Shown one piece after another: positions 8,415 to 17,000 of a stretch of 62,966 nt of DNA (the first letter of the stretch is position 1; every line of letters begins with the position of its first letter). This DNA comes from Bacteroidales bacterium UBA3388 (GTDB lineage Bacteria > Bacteroidota > Bacteroidia > Bacteroidales > P3), in contig DEPQ01000006.1 in NCBI GenBank assembly GCA_002358855.1, positions 11,176 through 74,141 on the forward strand, in the 5' to 3' direction. The notes under the pieces are model-generated. The model ran no database searches and was not told the DNA's origin. It saw only the letters and a list, made by a program, of their open reading frames with translations. Both the position numbers and the translations under genes were made by a program.

Positions 8415-8734
8415 ACAAGGATTATTACATAAAACCAAGAGGTTTAAGCGAAGCAAGTGAGCAACCTATTATAAATGTAATGGAACGCTTTTTAGAATCA
8501 CTTGGAGTACCAACTGATTTTAATCAAGAGGAGATAATAAAGGTTTGGGAAGAACTTACAGGAGATTTAATTAAGAAATTAACTAAGAAAATCTATGTTT
8601 ATGATAAGGTTCTCTTTGTTTATGTGAATGCTCCTGCACTTAAAAGTGAATTACTAATGATAAGAACGTCTTTATGCGAGAAAATAAACAATCATTTTGG
8701 AAAAAAAGTATTGAAACATATAGAAATAAAGTAG
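8411..8734 (+). CDS. DUF721 (DciA-like) protein
   Basis: This 107-residue protein has the DUF721 pattern: a short N-terminal linker, an IIKVWEELTGDLIKKLTKKIYV core (residues 42-63), then LFVYVNAPALKSELLM and a C-terminal helix. Many DUF721 proteins correspond to DciA, which assists loading of the replicative helicase DnaB in bacteria lacking DnaC. The direct coupling to recF fits a role in DNA replication. Its 3' end overlaps the start of the flippase gene in a different frame by about 60 bp. Confidence 0.85.
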   Translation: MNKDYYIKPRGLSEASEQPIINVMERFLESLGVPTDFNQEEIIKVWEELTGDLIKKLTKKIYVYDKVLFVYVNAPALKSELLMIRTSLCEKINNHFGKKVLKHIEIK

Positions 8735-10008
8735 CATTTAGACGTTTTCTTTCGCTTTTTTCTACCGATGTGTTGGTAAGAGGTGCTAATTTCTTGCTAA
8801 TACCTGTTTTTCTTCATCTTATGACTCGTGAAGAGTTTGGCGTTTATGGGTATTTGTATAGTTTTGCAATGGCAATGAGTTTGGTTTTTACTTTTGGTTT
8901 TCACGCCTCTGTGCCTAAACTTTATGCCGATACGAAAGATGATAAGCAAGCACAAGGAAGTATGTTGTTTACTTTGTCTTTAACGCTTATTGTAGGACTT
9001 GTCTTGATTTTTTCTTTGATTTCTTTAACAGGAATAGACGAATATTTCTTTGGTTTAATCAATCGTAACGAGGAAATGAAGAATTTCTCCTACGATACTT
9101 ATCGTCCTTATCTTTTGGTGGCGATGGCGTCGATGGTTCTTTCAAATCTTTTGACTTATTACTTCGTTGCAGCAGAGAAAATAAAGAATATTCAAGCGTT
9201 TAATTTAATTCGTTTCTTTTTTGCAAATGGTTTAGCAATTATTCTTCTTTATACTGCTGCGAATGCAGATGCTGCTCTTTTGCGTTTGGCAATTACTTAT
9301 CTTGTAGAACTTATTCTTTGTGGGGTTTTCGCTATTTTCCTTTGCAAAAACTTTTCCTTAAAATTTTCTTCATATTATTTGCGTAAGGGTTTGAAGATTG
9401 GACTTCCTCTTTCTTTTGTTGCTTTGTTGAATGCAATAACAAATTTTGGAGACAAGCACTTTGTGATGATTTATTGTGGAGCAGCAATTGTGGGAGTCTA
9501 TAATTTGGCATCGCTTTTAGCAACAATTCCTGTTATTGTTTATCAATCATTTAATTTTATTTGGTTGCCAAGTTTTTTACAAGAGAAAAACTTAATTCTT
9601 TTAAAGAAAAAAACCGATAGAAACGGACTTAGGATTTTTATCCTTTTGCTTTTGCTTTCTGTTTTAATATATATCGGAGCGTTTTTCTTACTTCAATGGG
9701 GTGTTTTTCCGGAAAATTATTTTCTTATAATGCAGATTCTGCCTCCTTTATTACTTTCTCAAATTTTTGCTTCGCTTAATTTGTTTTTCTTTAACTATTT
9801 TACATATTTTGAAAAGAATTATCTCACTATTTTAACCTCTATTGTTATCAATAGTTTGAGTTATTTGTTGTTTAGTTTGACAGCCTCAAGGTTTGGTTAC
9901 ATTGGTGTTGCCTATTCTTTGTTATTGTCTAATTTTACATTGTTTGTGATTTATTATTTATTGACGTCCTATTATGTTAAAAAGGGTATAAAAAATGATA
10001 GTTTATGA
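8674..10008 (+). CDS. Polysaccharide flippase of the Wzx/MATE-like family
   Basis: The 444-residue hydrophobic protein has around 12-14 predicted membrane segments. Near the N-terminus it has RFLSLFSTDVLVRGANFLLIP and MTREEFGVYGYLYS, the start typical of polysaccharide biosynthesis export proteins that flip lipid-linked sugars across the inner membrane. The start at 8674 overlaps the DUF721 gene by 61 bp; no later methionine precedes the first membrane helix, so this start, or one very near it, is required. It overlaps the GT8 gene by 4 bp, suggesting joint work in glycan assembly. Confidence 0.88.
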   Translation: MRENKQSFWKKSIETYRNKVAFRRFLSLFSTDVLVRGANFLLIPVFLHLMTREEFGVYGYLYSFAMAMSLVFTFGFHASVPKLYADTKDDKQAQGSMLFTLSLTLIVGLVLIFSLISLTGIDEYFFGLINRNEEMKNFSYDTYRPYLLVAMASMVLSNLLTYYFVAAEKIKNIQAFNLIRFFFANGLAIILLYTAANADAALLRLAITYLVELILCGVFAIFLCKNFSLKFSSYYLRKGLKIGLPLSFVALLNAITNFGDKHFVMIYCGAAIVGVYNLASLLATIPVIVYQSFNFIWLPSFLQEKNLILLKKKTDRNGLRIFILLLLLSVLIYIGAFFLLQWGVFPENYFLIMQILPPLLLSQIFASLNLFFFNYFTYFEKNYLTILTSIVINSLSYLLFSLTASRFGYIGVAYSLLLSNFTLFVIYYLLTSYYVKKGIKNDSL

Positions 10009-10946
10009 ATATAGCATATTCTTGTGATAACGCATATATAGAGCAAACAGGAATTTCTTTAATCTCTGTTTTTGAAAACAATAAGGAAGAAAAAGAAATT
10101 AAGGTTTATCTTATTTCAAAGGGGATTAGTAATGAAAATATAGAAAAGTTAGATTCTCTTTGCAAATCTTATAAAAGAGAATTGGTGGTTGTTAATTTTG
10201 ACGATATAGCATTTGATTTACCACAATGTTCTTGCGGGAGACATTTGGAAACTATTTATGCGAAAGTGTTTTTTTCGAGAATAGAGGGGTTGGATAAGGT
10301 TTTGTATTTGGATAGTGATGTTGTTGTCGTAGGAAATTTAAAACCACTTTGGGAAACCGACCTTTCTGAAAAATATATGGGTGTTGTGGAAACTACTTAT
10401 ACCAAAGGAAAGAAAGCATTAGGTATTCCACGCTCCACACCATTTTTTAATGATGGTGTTGTCTTGGTAAATGTGGATTATTGCAGAGAAAATAATTTGA
10501 TTTCCAAAGTGATAGAGCAAGTGAACGCCTTTGGCGGAAATCCACCTGTACTTTCGGAAGGAGTTTTGAATAAAATATGTGGTCAAAATGTTAAATACCT
10601 TAGTTTAAGGTATAATCTTATTTCAGGAAATCTTTATTTTGGGTTGTATGATTATGATTATCTTTTTGAACAATTACACTATGAGAAGGAGGATTTAATA
10701 GATTCGTGTGAGAATCCTGTAATTGTGCATTATATTGCAGGTTTTTACAATCGTCCTTGGTGCAAAAAATGTACTCACCCCTTCAAAGAATTTTATCTTT
10801 ATTATAAATCTATTTCACCTTGGAAAGACTCACCTTTGCAAGATAAAGATTTGTCTTTTAAAATTAAAGTTGCAGGTCTTGCCTACAAAGTTTTTGGTTG
10901 TAGATTTATTGATAAAATTCGTGATATCTTAGGATTGCTTGATTAA
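10005..10946 (+). CDS. Glycosyltransferase family 8 protein
   Basis: GT8 enzymes transfer glucose or galactose from a nucleotide sugar, often onto LPS core or surface glycans. Residues 1-40 (MNIAYSCDNAY, ISLISVFENN) and the metal-binding DSD at 103-105 (VLYLDSDVVVVGNL) are diagnostic. FFNDGVVLVNVD near residue 147 and the late HYIAGFYNRPWC (the second histidine-containing motif, H-x-x-G-x-x-K/R-P-W) complete the fold. The acceptor is unknown. It is coupled to the flippase upstream. The stop codon at 10944-10946 is also the first base triplet of the left copy of a 43-bp direct repeat. Confidence 0.92.
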   Translation: MNIAYSCDNAYIEQTGISLISVFENNKEEKEIKVYLISKGISNENIEKLDSLCKSYKRELVVVNFDDIAFDLPQCSCGRHLETIYAKVFFSRIEGLDKVLYLDSDVVVVGNLKPLWETDLSEKYMGVVETTYTKGKKALGIPRSTPFFNDGVVLVNVDYCRENNLISKVIEQVNAFGGNPPVLSEGVLNKICGQNVKYLSLRYNLISGNLYFGLYDYDYLFEQLHYEKEDLIDSCENPVIVHYIAGFYNRPWCKKCTHPFKEFYLYYKSISPWKDSPLQDKDLSFKIKVAGLAYKVFGCRFIDKIRDILGLLD

Positions 10947-10986
10947 GTCTTAGTTTTAGAAAAATATTTCTTTGATTTATTTTAAT
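10944..10986 (+). repeat. 43-bp direct repeat, left copy
   Basis: The sequence from 10944 to 10986 is identical, base for base, to 12324-12366. It begins TAAGTCTTAGTTTTAGAAAA and contains the recurrent 17-mer TTTCTTTGATTTATTTT at 10967-10983. The two copies flank the T9SS cargo gene 11022-12299. This copy includes the stop codon of the GT8 gene. Confidence 0.95.
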
Positions 10987-11021
10987 TGGATAGTAATAAG
11001 TAGTAAATAATAATAAATTTA

Positions 11022-12299
11022 ATGACTATGAAAAAAGGTATGTTTTTATTGATTGCTTTGTTCGGTTGTGCAATCTCTTATGCTCAAACAACCGTAATAT
11101 TGAAACCTAATGCTGTGATAGGAAAAGATGCGGCAATAATGAAATTTGATAGCGATTGCATAGCTACAGGAGGTAGCGAAACTCCTGCTAATATGAATTA
11201 TGCTAATGATACTGTCTTGTGGATGAAAGATTGGACATGGACTGCTATTGGATGTAATGGCGGAACTGTGCGTTCTCTTTTGTGTTTTACAGGTTTGGAT
11301 TCAATTCCTCAAAATGCTACAATATTGAGTGCTACATTGCGTCTTTATGGAACAAATGCGGATAGAAATACTTCTTATCCTGGCGCTCCCTCTGGCTTTT
11401 ATGCAAATACTGTTGTTGTGCAACAAGTAATTTATCCTTGGGATGAAAATACTGTTACTTGGAATACTCAACCTACAACAACGACAGTGAATCAATTTAC
11501 TTTACCTCAATCTACTTCCGAGTATAATTGGAATTGCAGTGTAAGTAATTCAAATCTTGTTGCTATGGTGCAAAGTATGGTATCGGGTAATAATTATGGT
11601 TTTTTGTTGAAATTGCAAAACGAAGCACATTATAGAAATTTAGTTTTTTCATCGAGCGATTGCTCAGACTCTACTTTGTGGCCAGAATTAGAGGTAACGT
11701 ATGATTATTGTGAAGCAAGGTTCTCTATGACTATGGAAAATTCTGATCATCCTAACACGATTACTTTTTCTGCTTATGAACAAGGAGGTCAGCATTCTTG
11801 GAGATATGGCACTCAAATCTTATCTACACAACCTACATTTACAACTACGTTTAATCAAAATCATAGTGAAGGTTTTTGTCATAGCATAATAAATGATGGA
11901 GACACTTGTGAGACTTGTATAAAACTTTGTATAGGAGATATTCCTCGAATGATTGATGAGAGCGAATCTTTGGAAGATTCGATAGTTGTACCGCAAGGTT
12001 ATGTTCCCTTAGGAGATGAAGTTGTGTTTTCTGAAGAAAAAGAAGTTTTGAAAGTTATTCCAAATCCTACAAACGGAAAATGGCAAATAAGTTTTGAAGC
12101 ATTGGAATCAGACCTCGCTGTTGTAACTTTATACAATGCTGACGGAAATATTGTTTTTTTAAGAAATATGGAAGTCTATGAAGGAACGAATGTTTTGAAT
12201 ATGAATTGCGATGATTGTGAAAATGGGATATATACAATTGTTGTAAAAGGTGAAAAAATCAATTTAGCACAAAAGGTAAATGTTATTAAAAATATCTAA
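11022..12299 (+). CDS. Secreted DNRLRE-domain protein with T9SS sorting tail
   Basis: The 425-residue protein has an N-terminal signal peptide (MTMKKGMFLLIALFGCAISYAQ). The region from about residue 24 to 240 resembles the DNRLRE beta-sandwich domain, including a TAIGCNGGTVRSLLCFTGL segment and VIYPWDENTVTWNTQP, a hallmark of the family. The last 75 residues (VIPNPTNGKWQISFE to the end) form a Por secretion-system C-terminal tail, so it should be exported by the type IX system and anchored or released at the cell surface. It is a single gene bracketed by an exact 43-bp repeat. The binding target is unknown. MTMKK offers two possible start methionines. Confidence 0.88.
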   Translation: MTMKKGMFLLIALFGCAISYAQTTVILKPNAVIGKDAAIMKFDSDCIATGGSETPANMNYANDTVLWMKDWTWTAIGCNGGTVRSLLCFTGLDSIPQNATILSATLRLYGTNADRNTSYPGAPSGFYANTVVVQQVIYPWDENTVTWNTQPTTTTVNQFTLPQSTSEYNWNCSVSNSNLVAMVQSMVSGNNYGFLLKLQNEAHYRNLVFSSSDCSDSTLWPELEVTYDYCEARFSMTMENSDHPNTITFSAYEQGGQHSWRYGTQILSTQPTFTTTFNQNHSEGFCHSIINDGDTCETCIKLCIGDIPRMIDESESLEDSIVVPQGYVPLGDEVVFSEEKEVLKVIPNPTNGKWQISFEALESDLAVVTLYNADGNIVFLRNMEVYEGTNVLNMNCDDCENGIYTIVVKGEKINLAQKVNVIKNI

Positions 12300-12323
12300 A
12301 ATTAAATCATAGTAACAATCTCC

Positions 12324-12366
12324 TAAGTCTTAGTTTTAGAAAAATATTTCTTTGATTTATTTTAAT
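12324..12366 (+). repeat. 43-bp direct repeat, right copy
   Basis: This is identical to 10944-10986 and lies 25 bp after the stop codon of the T9SS cargo gene. The copies are offset by exactly 1380 bp. Confidence 0.95.
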
Positions 12367-12370
12367 ATTT

Positions 12371-12396
12371 CTATGAAAAATTTATTTTTTTCATAG
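12371..12396 (+). terminator. Hairpin downstream of the T9SS cargo gene
   Basis: CTATGAAAAA (12371-12380) pairs with TTTTTCATAG (12387-12396). It is AT-rich and followed only by a short T-run before the tpiA promoter, so its terminator role is moderately supported. Confidence 0.45.
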
Positions 12397-12405
12397 GAAT
12401 ATTTT

Positions 12406-12413
12406 TACCTTTG
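12406..12413 (+). promoter_or_regulatory. -7 promoter element (TACCTTTG) for tpiA
   Basis: This octamer matches TAnnTTTG, followed by CAAACG. The expected start near 12420 gives a leader of about 23 nt before the tpiA ATG at 12443. Confidence 0.65.
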
Positions 12414-12442
12414 CAAACGTTAATAGAAAAAATAAATAGAAT

Positions 12443-13201
12443 ATGAGAAGAAATATAGTAGCAGGCAATTGGAAATCAAATAAAACGTTTTCCGATGCAG
12501 ATGAATTGATAACAGATATAGCAGAAGCGTTAAGAGAATTTGATACAACAGATGTAGATGTAGTGGTTTGTCCTCCATTTCCTTATCTTGAACTTGTAGG
12601 AGATGCAGCAGAGGATGTAGAGTTTTTTGTTGGAGCACAAAATGTATCGAAATTTGATGACGGAGCATACACAGGCGAAGTTTCTGCAAAGATGTTAGCA
12701 TCTATGAATATGGATTATTGCATAGTAGGACACAGCGAAAGAAGAAAATATTTCTTTGAAACCAATCAAGACGTTGCTGAAAAAGTAAATAAATTGCTTG
12801 AAGTCTCTATTACACCAATCGTGTGTGTTGGAGAATTGTTAGAAGACAGAGAAGCAGGAAAACATTTTGATATAATACGTTCACAAGTTGTTGAAGGATT
12901 GTTTCATTTAACAGAAGAAGATATTCAAAAAGTTGTTATCGCATACGAACCTGTTTGGGCAATAGGAACAGGAAAAACTGCAACGAAAGAACAAGCACAA
13001 GAGGTACATGCGTTTATCAGAGGTTTGATTGCTGAAAAGTATTCTGACGATGTAGCACAAGAAATCTCAATTCTTTACGGTGGAAGTTGCAATCCGAAAA
13101 ATGCAAGAGAGTTATTCGCTCAGCAAGATGTAGATGGCGGACTTATAGGAGGTGCTGCGTTGAAGAGTGCAGACTTTATTGAAATTGCACGCAGTTTTTA
13201 A
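12443..13201 (+). CDS. tpiA: Triosephosphate isomerase
   Basis: TpiA interconverts dihydroxyacetone phosphate and glyceraldehyde 3-phosphate in glycolysis. The 252-residue TIM barrel shows the catalytic set: N9 and K11 in AGNWKSNKTF, H97 in CIVGHSERR, and E169 in AYEPVWAIGTGKTA. The phosphate-binding loops ILYGGSCNPKNA and DGGLIGGAAL are intact. The start follows a clear promoter. The stop is one base before the ATG of prmA, so the two genes are likely co-transcribed. Confidence 0.98.
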   Translation: MRRNIVAGNWKSNKTFSDADELITDIAEALREFDTTDVDVVVCPPFPYLELVGDAAEDVEFFVGAQNVSKFDDGAYTGEVSAKMLASMNMDYCIVGHSERRKYFFETNQDVAEKVNKLLEVSITPIVCVGELLEDREAGKHFDIIRSQVVEGLFHLTEEDIQKVVIAYEPVWAIGTGKTATKEQAQEVHAFIRGLIAEKYSDDVAQEISILYGGSCNPKNARELFAQQDVDGGLIGGAALKSADFIEIARSF

Positions 13202-13202
13202 T

Positions 13203-14072
13203 ATGTATTATATAAAGTTAAATGTTTCTCTTTCGCACAATCAAGAGTGGAAAGAGGAAAGTTATTGGATTGCAGATGTGTTTAAAGACTCGCTTATAGC
13301 AATCGGTTTTGATAGTTTCGTAGATACCGAAAGCGGATTTGAGGCATATTGTTCAGAGGAGAAGTATTCTTTTGAGAAAGTAAAGGAAGTTGCAGAGGAA
13401 AGTTTAGGTTTTGTTGATAATTTGGAGATTTCCTACTTGGAAGAAAAGATTGAACAAAAGGATTGGAACGCTGAATGGGAAAAAGACTATCCTTCTGTTA
13501 GGTTTGGAGAGTTTTGTGTTGTTCGTCCGCCGTTTAATCCCGAGCAAGAGGGAGTAAAATATGATATTATCATAGAACCGAAGATGTCTTTCGGCACAGC
13601 ACATCATCAAACAACGTCTTTGATTATTGATTTCATATCAAAAGAAAATATTGCAGGCAAAAGAATTATGGATATGGGTTGCGGAACAGGTGTTTTCGCA
13701 ATTCTTTCTATGAAAATGGGTGCTTCTTATGCAAAAGCAATAGATATTGATATTTGGGCAGCAGAAAACGCAAAGGAAAACGCAAAGAAAAATTCTGTTT
13801 CAGTAGATGTGCTTTTAGGAGATGCGAGTTTGCTTTCGGAAAATGAAAAGTTTGATATTTTCTTTGCAAATATAAATCGCAATATCCTTCTTGCAGATAT
13901 GCAAACCTACTCTAACTCCATTCAAGAGGGTGGGGTATTGTTTTTAAGTGGCTTTTACACACAAGATGTTGCAATTTTGGAAGCAGAATGCAAAGAATTT
14001 GGTTTGGAATTGACCGATGTAGAAACAAAAGATAATTGGGCAGCAATGCGACTTGTTAAAACACAAAAATAA
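13203..14072 (+). CDS. prmA: Ribosomal protein L11 methyltransferase
   Basis: PrmA trimethylates ribosomal protein L11 with S-adenosylmethionine. The 289-residue protein has the N-terminal substrate domain (SHNQEWKEESYWIADVF) and the catalytic domain. The latter has MSFGTAHHQTTSLI, the SAM motif RIMDMGCGTGVFAI and a DIFFANINRNIL segment standing for the NPPF-like N-I-N motif. The frame extends upstream to 13167, but the residues before 13203 overlap tpiA and do not belong to the family, so ATG 13203, directly after the tpiA stop, is chosen. Confidence 0.93.
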   Translation: MYYIKLNVSLSHNQEWKEESYWIADVFKDSLIAIGFDSFVDTESGFEAYCSEEKYSFEKVKEVAEESLGFVDNLEISYLEEKIEQKDWNAEWEKDYPSVRFGEFCVVRPPFNPEQEGVKYDIIIEPKMSFGTAHHQTTSLIIDFISKENIAGKRIMDMGCGTGVFAILSMKMGASYAKAIDIDIWAAENAKENAKKNSVSVDVLLGDASLLSENEKFDIFFANINRNILLADMQTYSNSIQEGGVLFLSGFYTQDVAILEAECKEFGLELTDVETKDNWAAMRLVKTQK

Positions 14073-14081
14073 ATCAGTAGA

Positions 14082-17000
14082 ATGAAGAAATTATTGACTT
14101 GTTCCTTATTTTTTATTTTTCTTTTATTTGGATTAAACACTCTAAATGCTCAGCGATTTAAAGGATTTTCAGGAAAACCTGAAACCTACATCAATGATAT
14201 TAAAGAAATGTTAGAGACAGATGTTAATCTAAAAGGTGAACAGAAAAAAGAGTTTGAAGAACTTTTAGAAAACTATGAACAATCTTGGACAAATTTTAGC
14301 ATGCAACACAGAAATGACATTGCGAAACTTTCTCAAACAATGTTCAAGAAAAATATTAGAATAAGGAATGGTTTTTCTGATTTTATTAAAGTTCAAATTG
14401 CTTTTCAATCCTCTTCACAAAGCCCTGAGAGTTATACTCAATGGTTGAAGTCTATGCAGAATTGTATAGCGAATCATAATGTTAAAATATTTAATCAAAT
14501 AGTTGAAAATACATTAAGCCTACTTAGTGAGGGGTATCTTTATAAAACAAAAAATGTTGCTTGGTATATTGGAGAAAGTGGCGATTATGTTTTTAGATAC
14601 GACAAAGAAAAAGGAGTGTATGCCGATTTCATTAGCGAAATTGACTTAACTTATCGTTCAATTCAAGACTCCAATACAATATATTCTACACTTGGTCAAT
14701 TTTATTTAAAAGATAGTTATTGGGAAGGTGAAGGCGGAATAGTAAATTGGGCTAAATTAGGACTACCTCAAGATGATGTGTTTGTGGAACTAAGCATTTA
14801 TTCAGCAAGTCTTAATCGTGCTGTTTTATATGCCGATAGCGTTGAGTTTACAAATAAGGAATATTTTTCTCATAAACTAAAAGGTAGTTTTGAAGACAGA
14901 TGTAGCGATAAGAAAACAAAGCGAATGTATCCTAAGTTTATTTCTTATCAAAAGGAAGAAATAATAAAAAATCTTTATCCTGACGTTGATTATGTTGGAG
15001 GCTTTACTCAACAAGGAGGGACAATACTTGGAACAGGCGATGTGGTAACTCCTGCCGAACTTCGTTTCTATAAAAATGGTAAAATTTACGTTAGAGCCTC
15101 AGCAATTGAGCATCCTTTTAGTCGCGATGGTATAATCACAAAAGATTGTAAAGTTACAATTTACACAAATCAAGATTCAATATATCACCCGAGTACAAAA
15201 ATGAATTTTAATAAATCAACCCGACAATTGTTTTTTAGTGATTACAAAGAGGGTATTTCAGCAAGTCCATGGGTTGATAGTTATCATTGCGTAGATATTT
15301 ACACCGAAGCTGTCTATGCTCATTTAGATGAAATGAAAATAGAGTTTAGTGCAATAAGAGGACCAAAACGTGAGGCATTTGCGGTGATTGAAAGTAATAA
15401 CTATTTCTCTGAGGATAAGTGGAGAGAACTTCAAGGAATAGAGTCTATCAATCCTCTTTATAGAGTTAAGCAATTTACAGACGCTTATAATAAAGATGAG
15501 TTTATAGTAAAGGAATTTGCAAAGTTTATAAACTTAGACCAAATGCAAGCAAAAATGATGCTGATGACCTTAGCATTAAACGGATTTATTATTTATGAAA
15601 GTTACAGAGAAACCGCTATTGTAAAACAAAAATTATACGATTACATTCTATCGAAAACAAAGAAAATTGACTATGATGCATTGCGTTTTGTTTCTGCAAC
15701 AAAGGGAGAGGCAAATATTGTATTGAATACCTCTGATATGGATTTGCAAATGAATGGTATAAAAACCTTTACTCTAAGCGATACACACAATGTTGTAATC
15801 CGTCCAAAGAATGGAGCAATCAGAATGAAGAAAAATAGAAGTTTTGAGTTTGATGGCGATATTATGGCAGGGTTGTTTACACTTAGTGGAATGAATTGTA
15901 AGTTCTCTTATGAGAATTTCTCTCTTGATTTGCCTAAGGTAGATAGTCTAAACTTTTTTGTGCATTTGTTTGAGGATACAACAAAGTACGTAATGATTCA
16001 AACTCCAATTCAAAACCTTGAATGTAAGTTGTTAATTGATGCTCCAAATAACAAAAGTAGTAGAAGAAAAATGTCGGACTATCCAAAACTTTCTTCAATG
16101 AAAGATTCGTACGTTTATTATGATTATAAAAATATTCAGAACGGCGTTTACAAGAAAGAAAACTTCTATTACAAGGTAGAACCTTTTGAAATAAAGAATT
16201 TATATAAAATTAAAACAGATAGTATTTTCTTTTCAGGAGTGTTGAAGTCTGCAGGAATTTTCCAAGATATTGATCAACCGCTACAAGTGATGAAAGATTA
16301 TTCCTTAGGTTTTAAAATAGAAACTCCAAATGCAGGAATGGCAATCTATGGCGGTAAAGGACAAATTTATAAGTCAATAGATTTGAGTGCAAATGGTCTT
16401 TTGGCAACAGGATACTTGGATTATCTTGCATCAAGGACTCATTCAAAGAAATTTATACTTCATCCAGATTCCATGTTCTGCGAAACACAAAAGTTTAACA
16501 CTTTCTCAAAAGGAGCAGTTGGTGCAAGCGTAGCATTTGCTGATGCAACTACAACCGTAGCAAAGCAACATTGGTATCCGAAAGAGGATTATATGTTAGT
16601 AGAACAAAAGAAAGAACCATTCTTTATGTATGATTCTGCTGCAAATCACTCTGGTTCGCTAATAGTTTCTCCAAAAGGATTGACAGGAAAAGGAAGTACT
16701 CAAAGCGAAGAATTGATTGTTTCATCAGATTACACACGTTTTGGACAAAAGTCTTACATTGCAGATACATCTAAGGTAGTTATAAAGGCCTTAGACGGAA
16801 ATTCTATTGCCTTTGAGTCAGAAAATGTAAAATCAACAGTGGATTATGTTGAGCAAAAAGGGTATTTTAAATCTAATGAAGGAGTTAAGAAAAATGAATT
16901 GCCATTTTTGCAATATGTTTGTTATATAGACCAATTTGAATGGGGAATGCAATCCAAACTCTTAGGATTAACCGATACACAATCACCAAAATTAGGAGAT

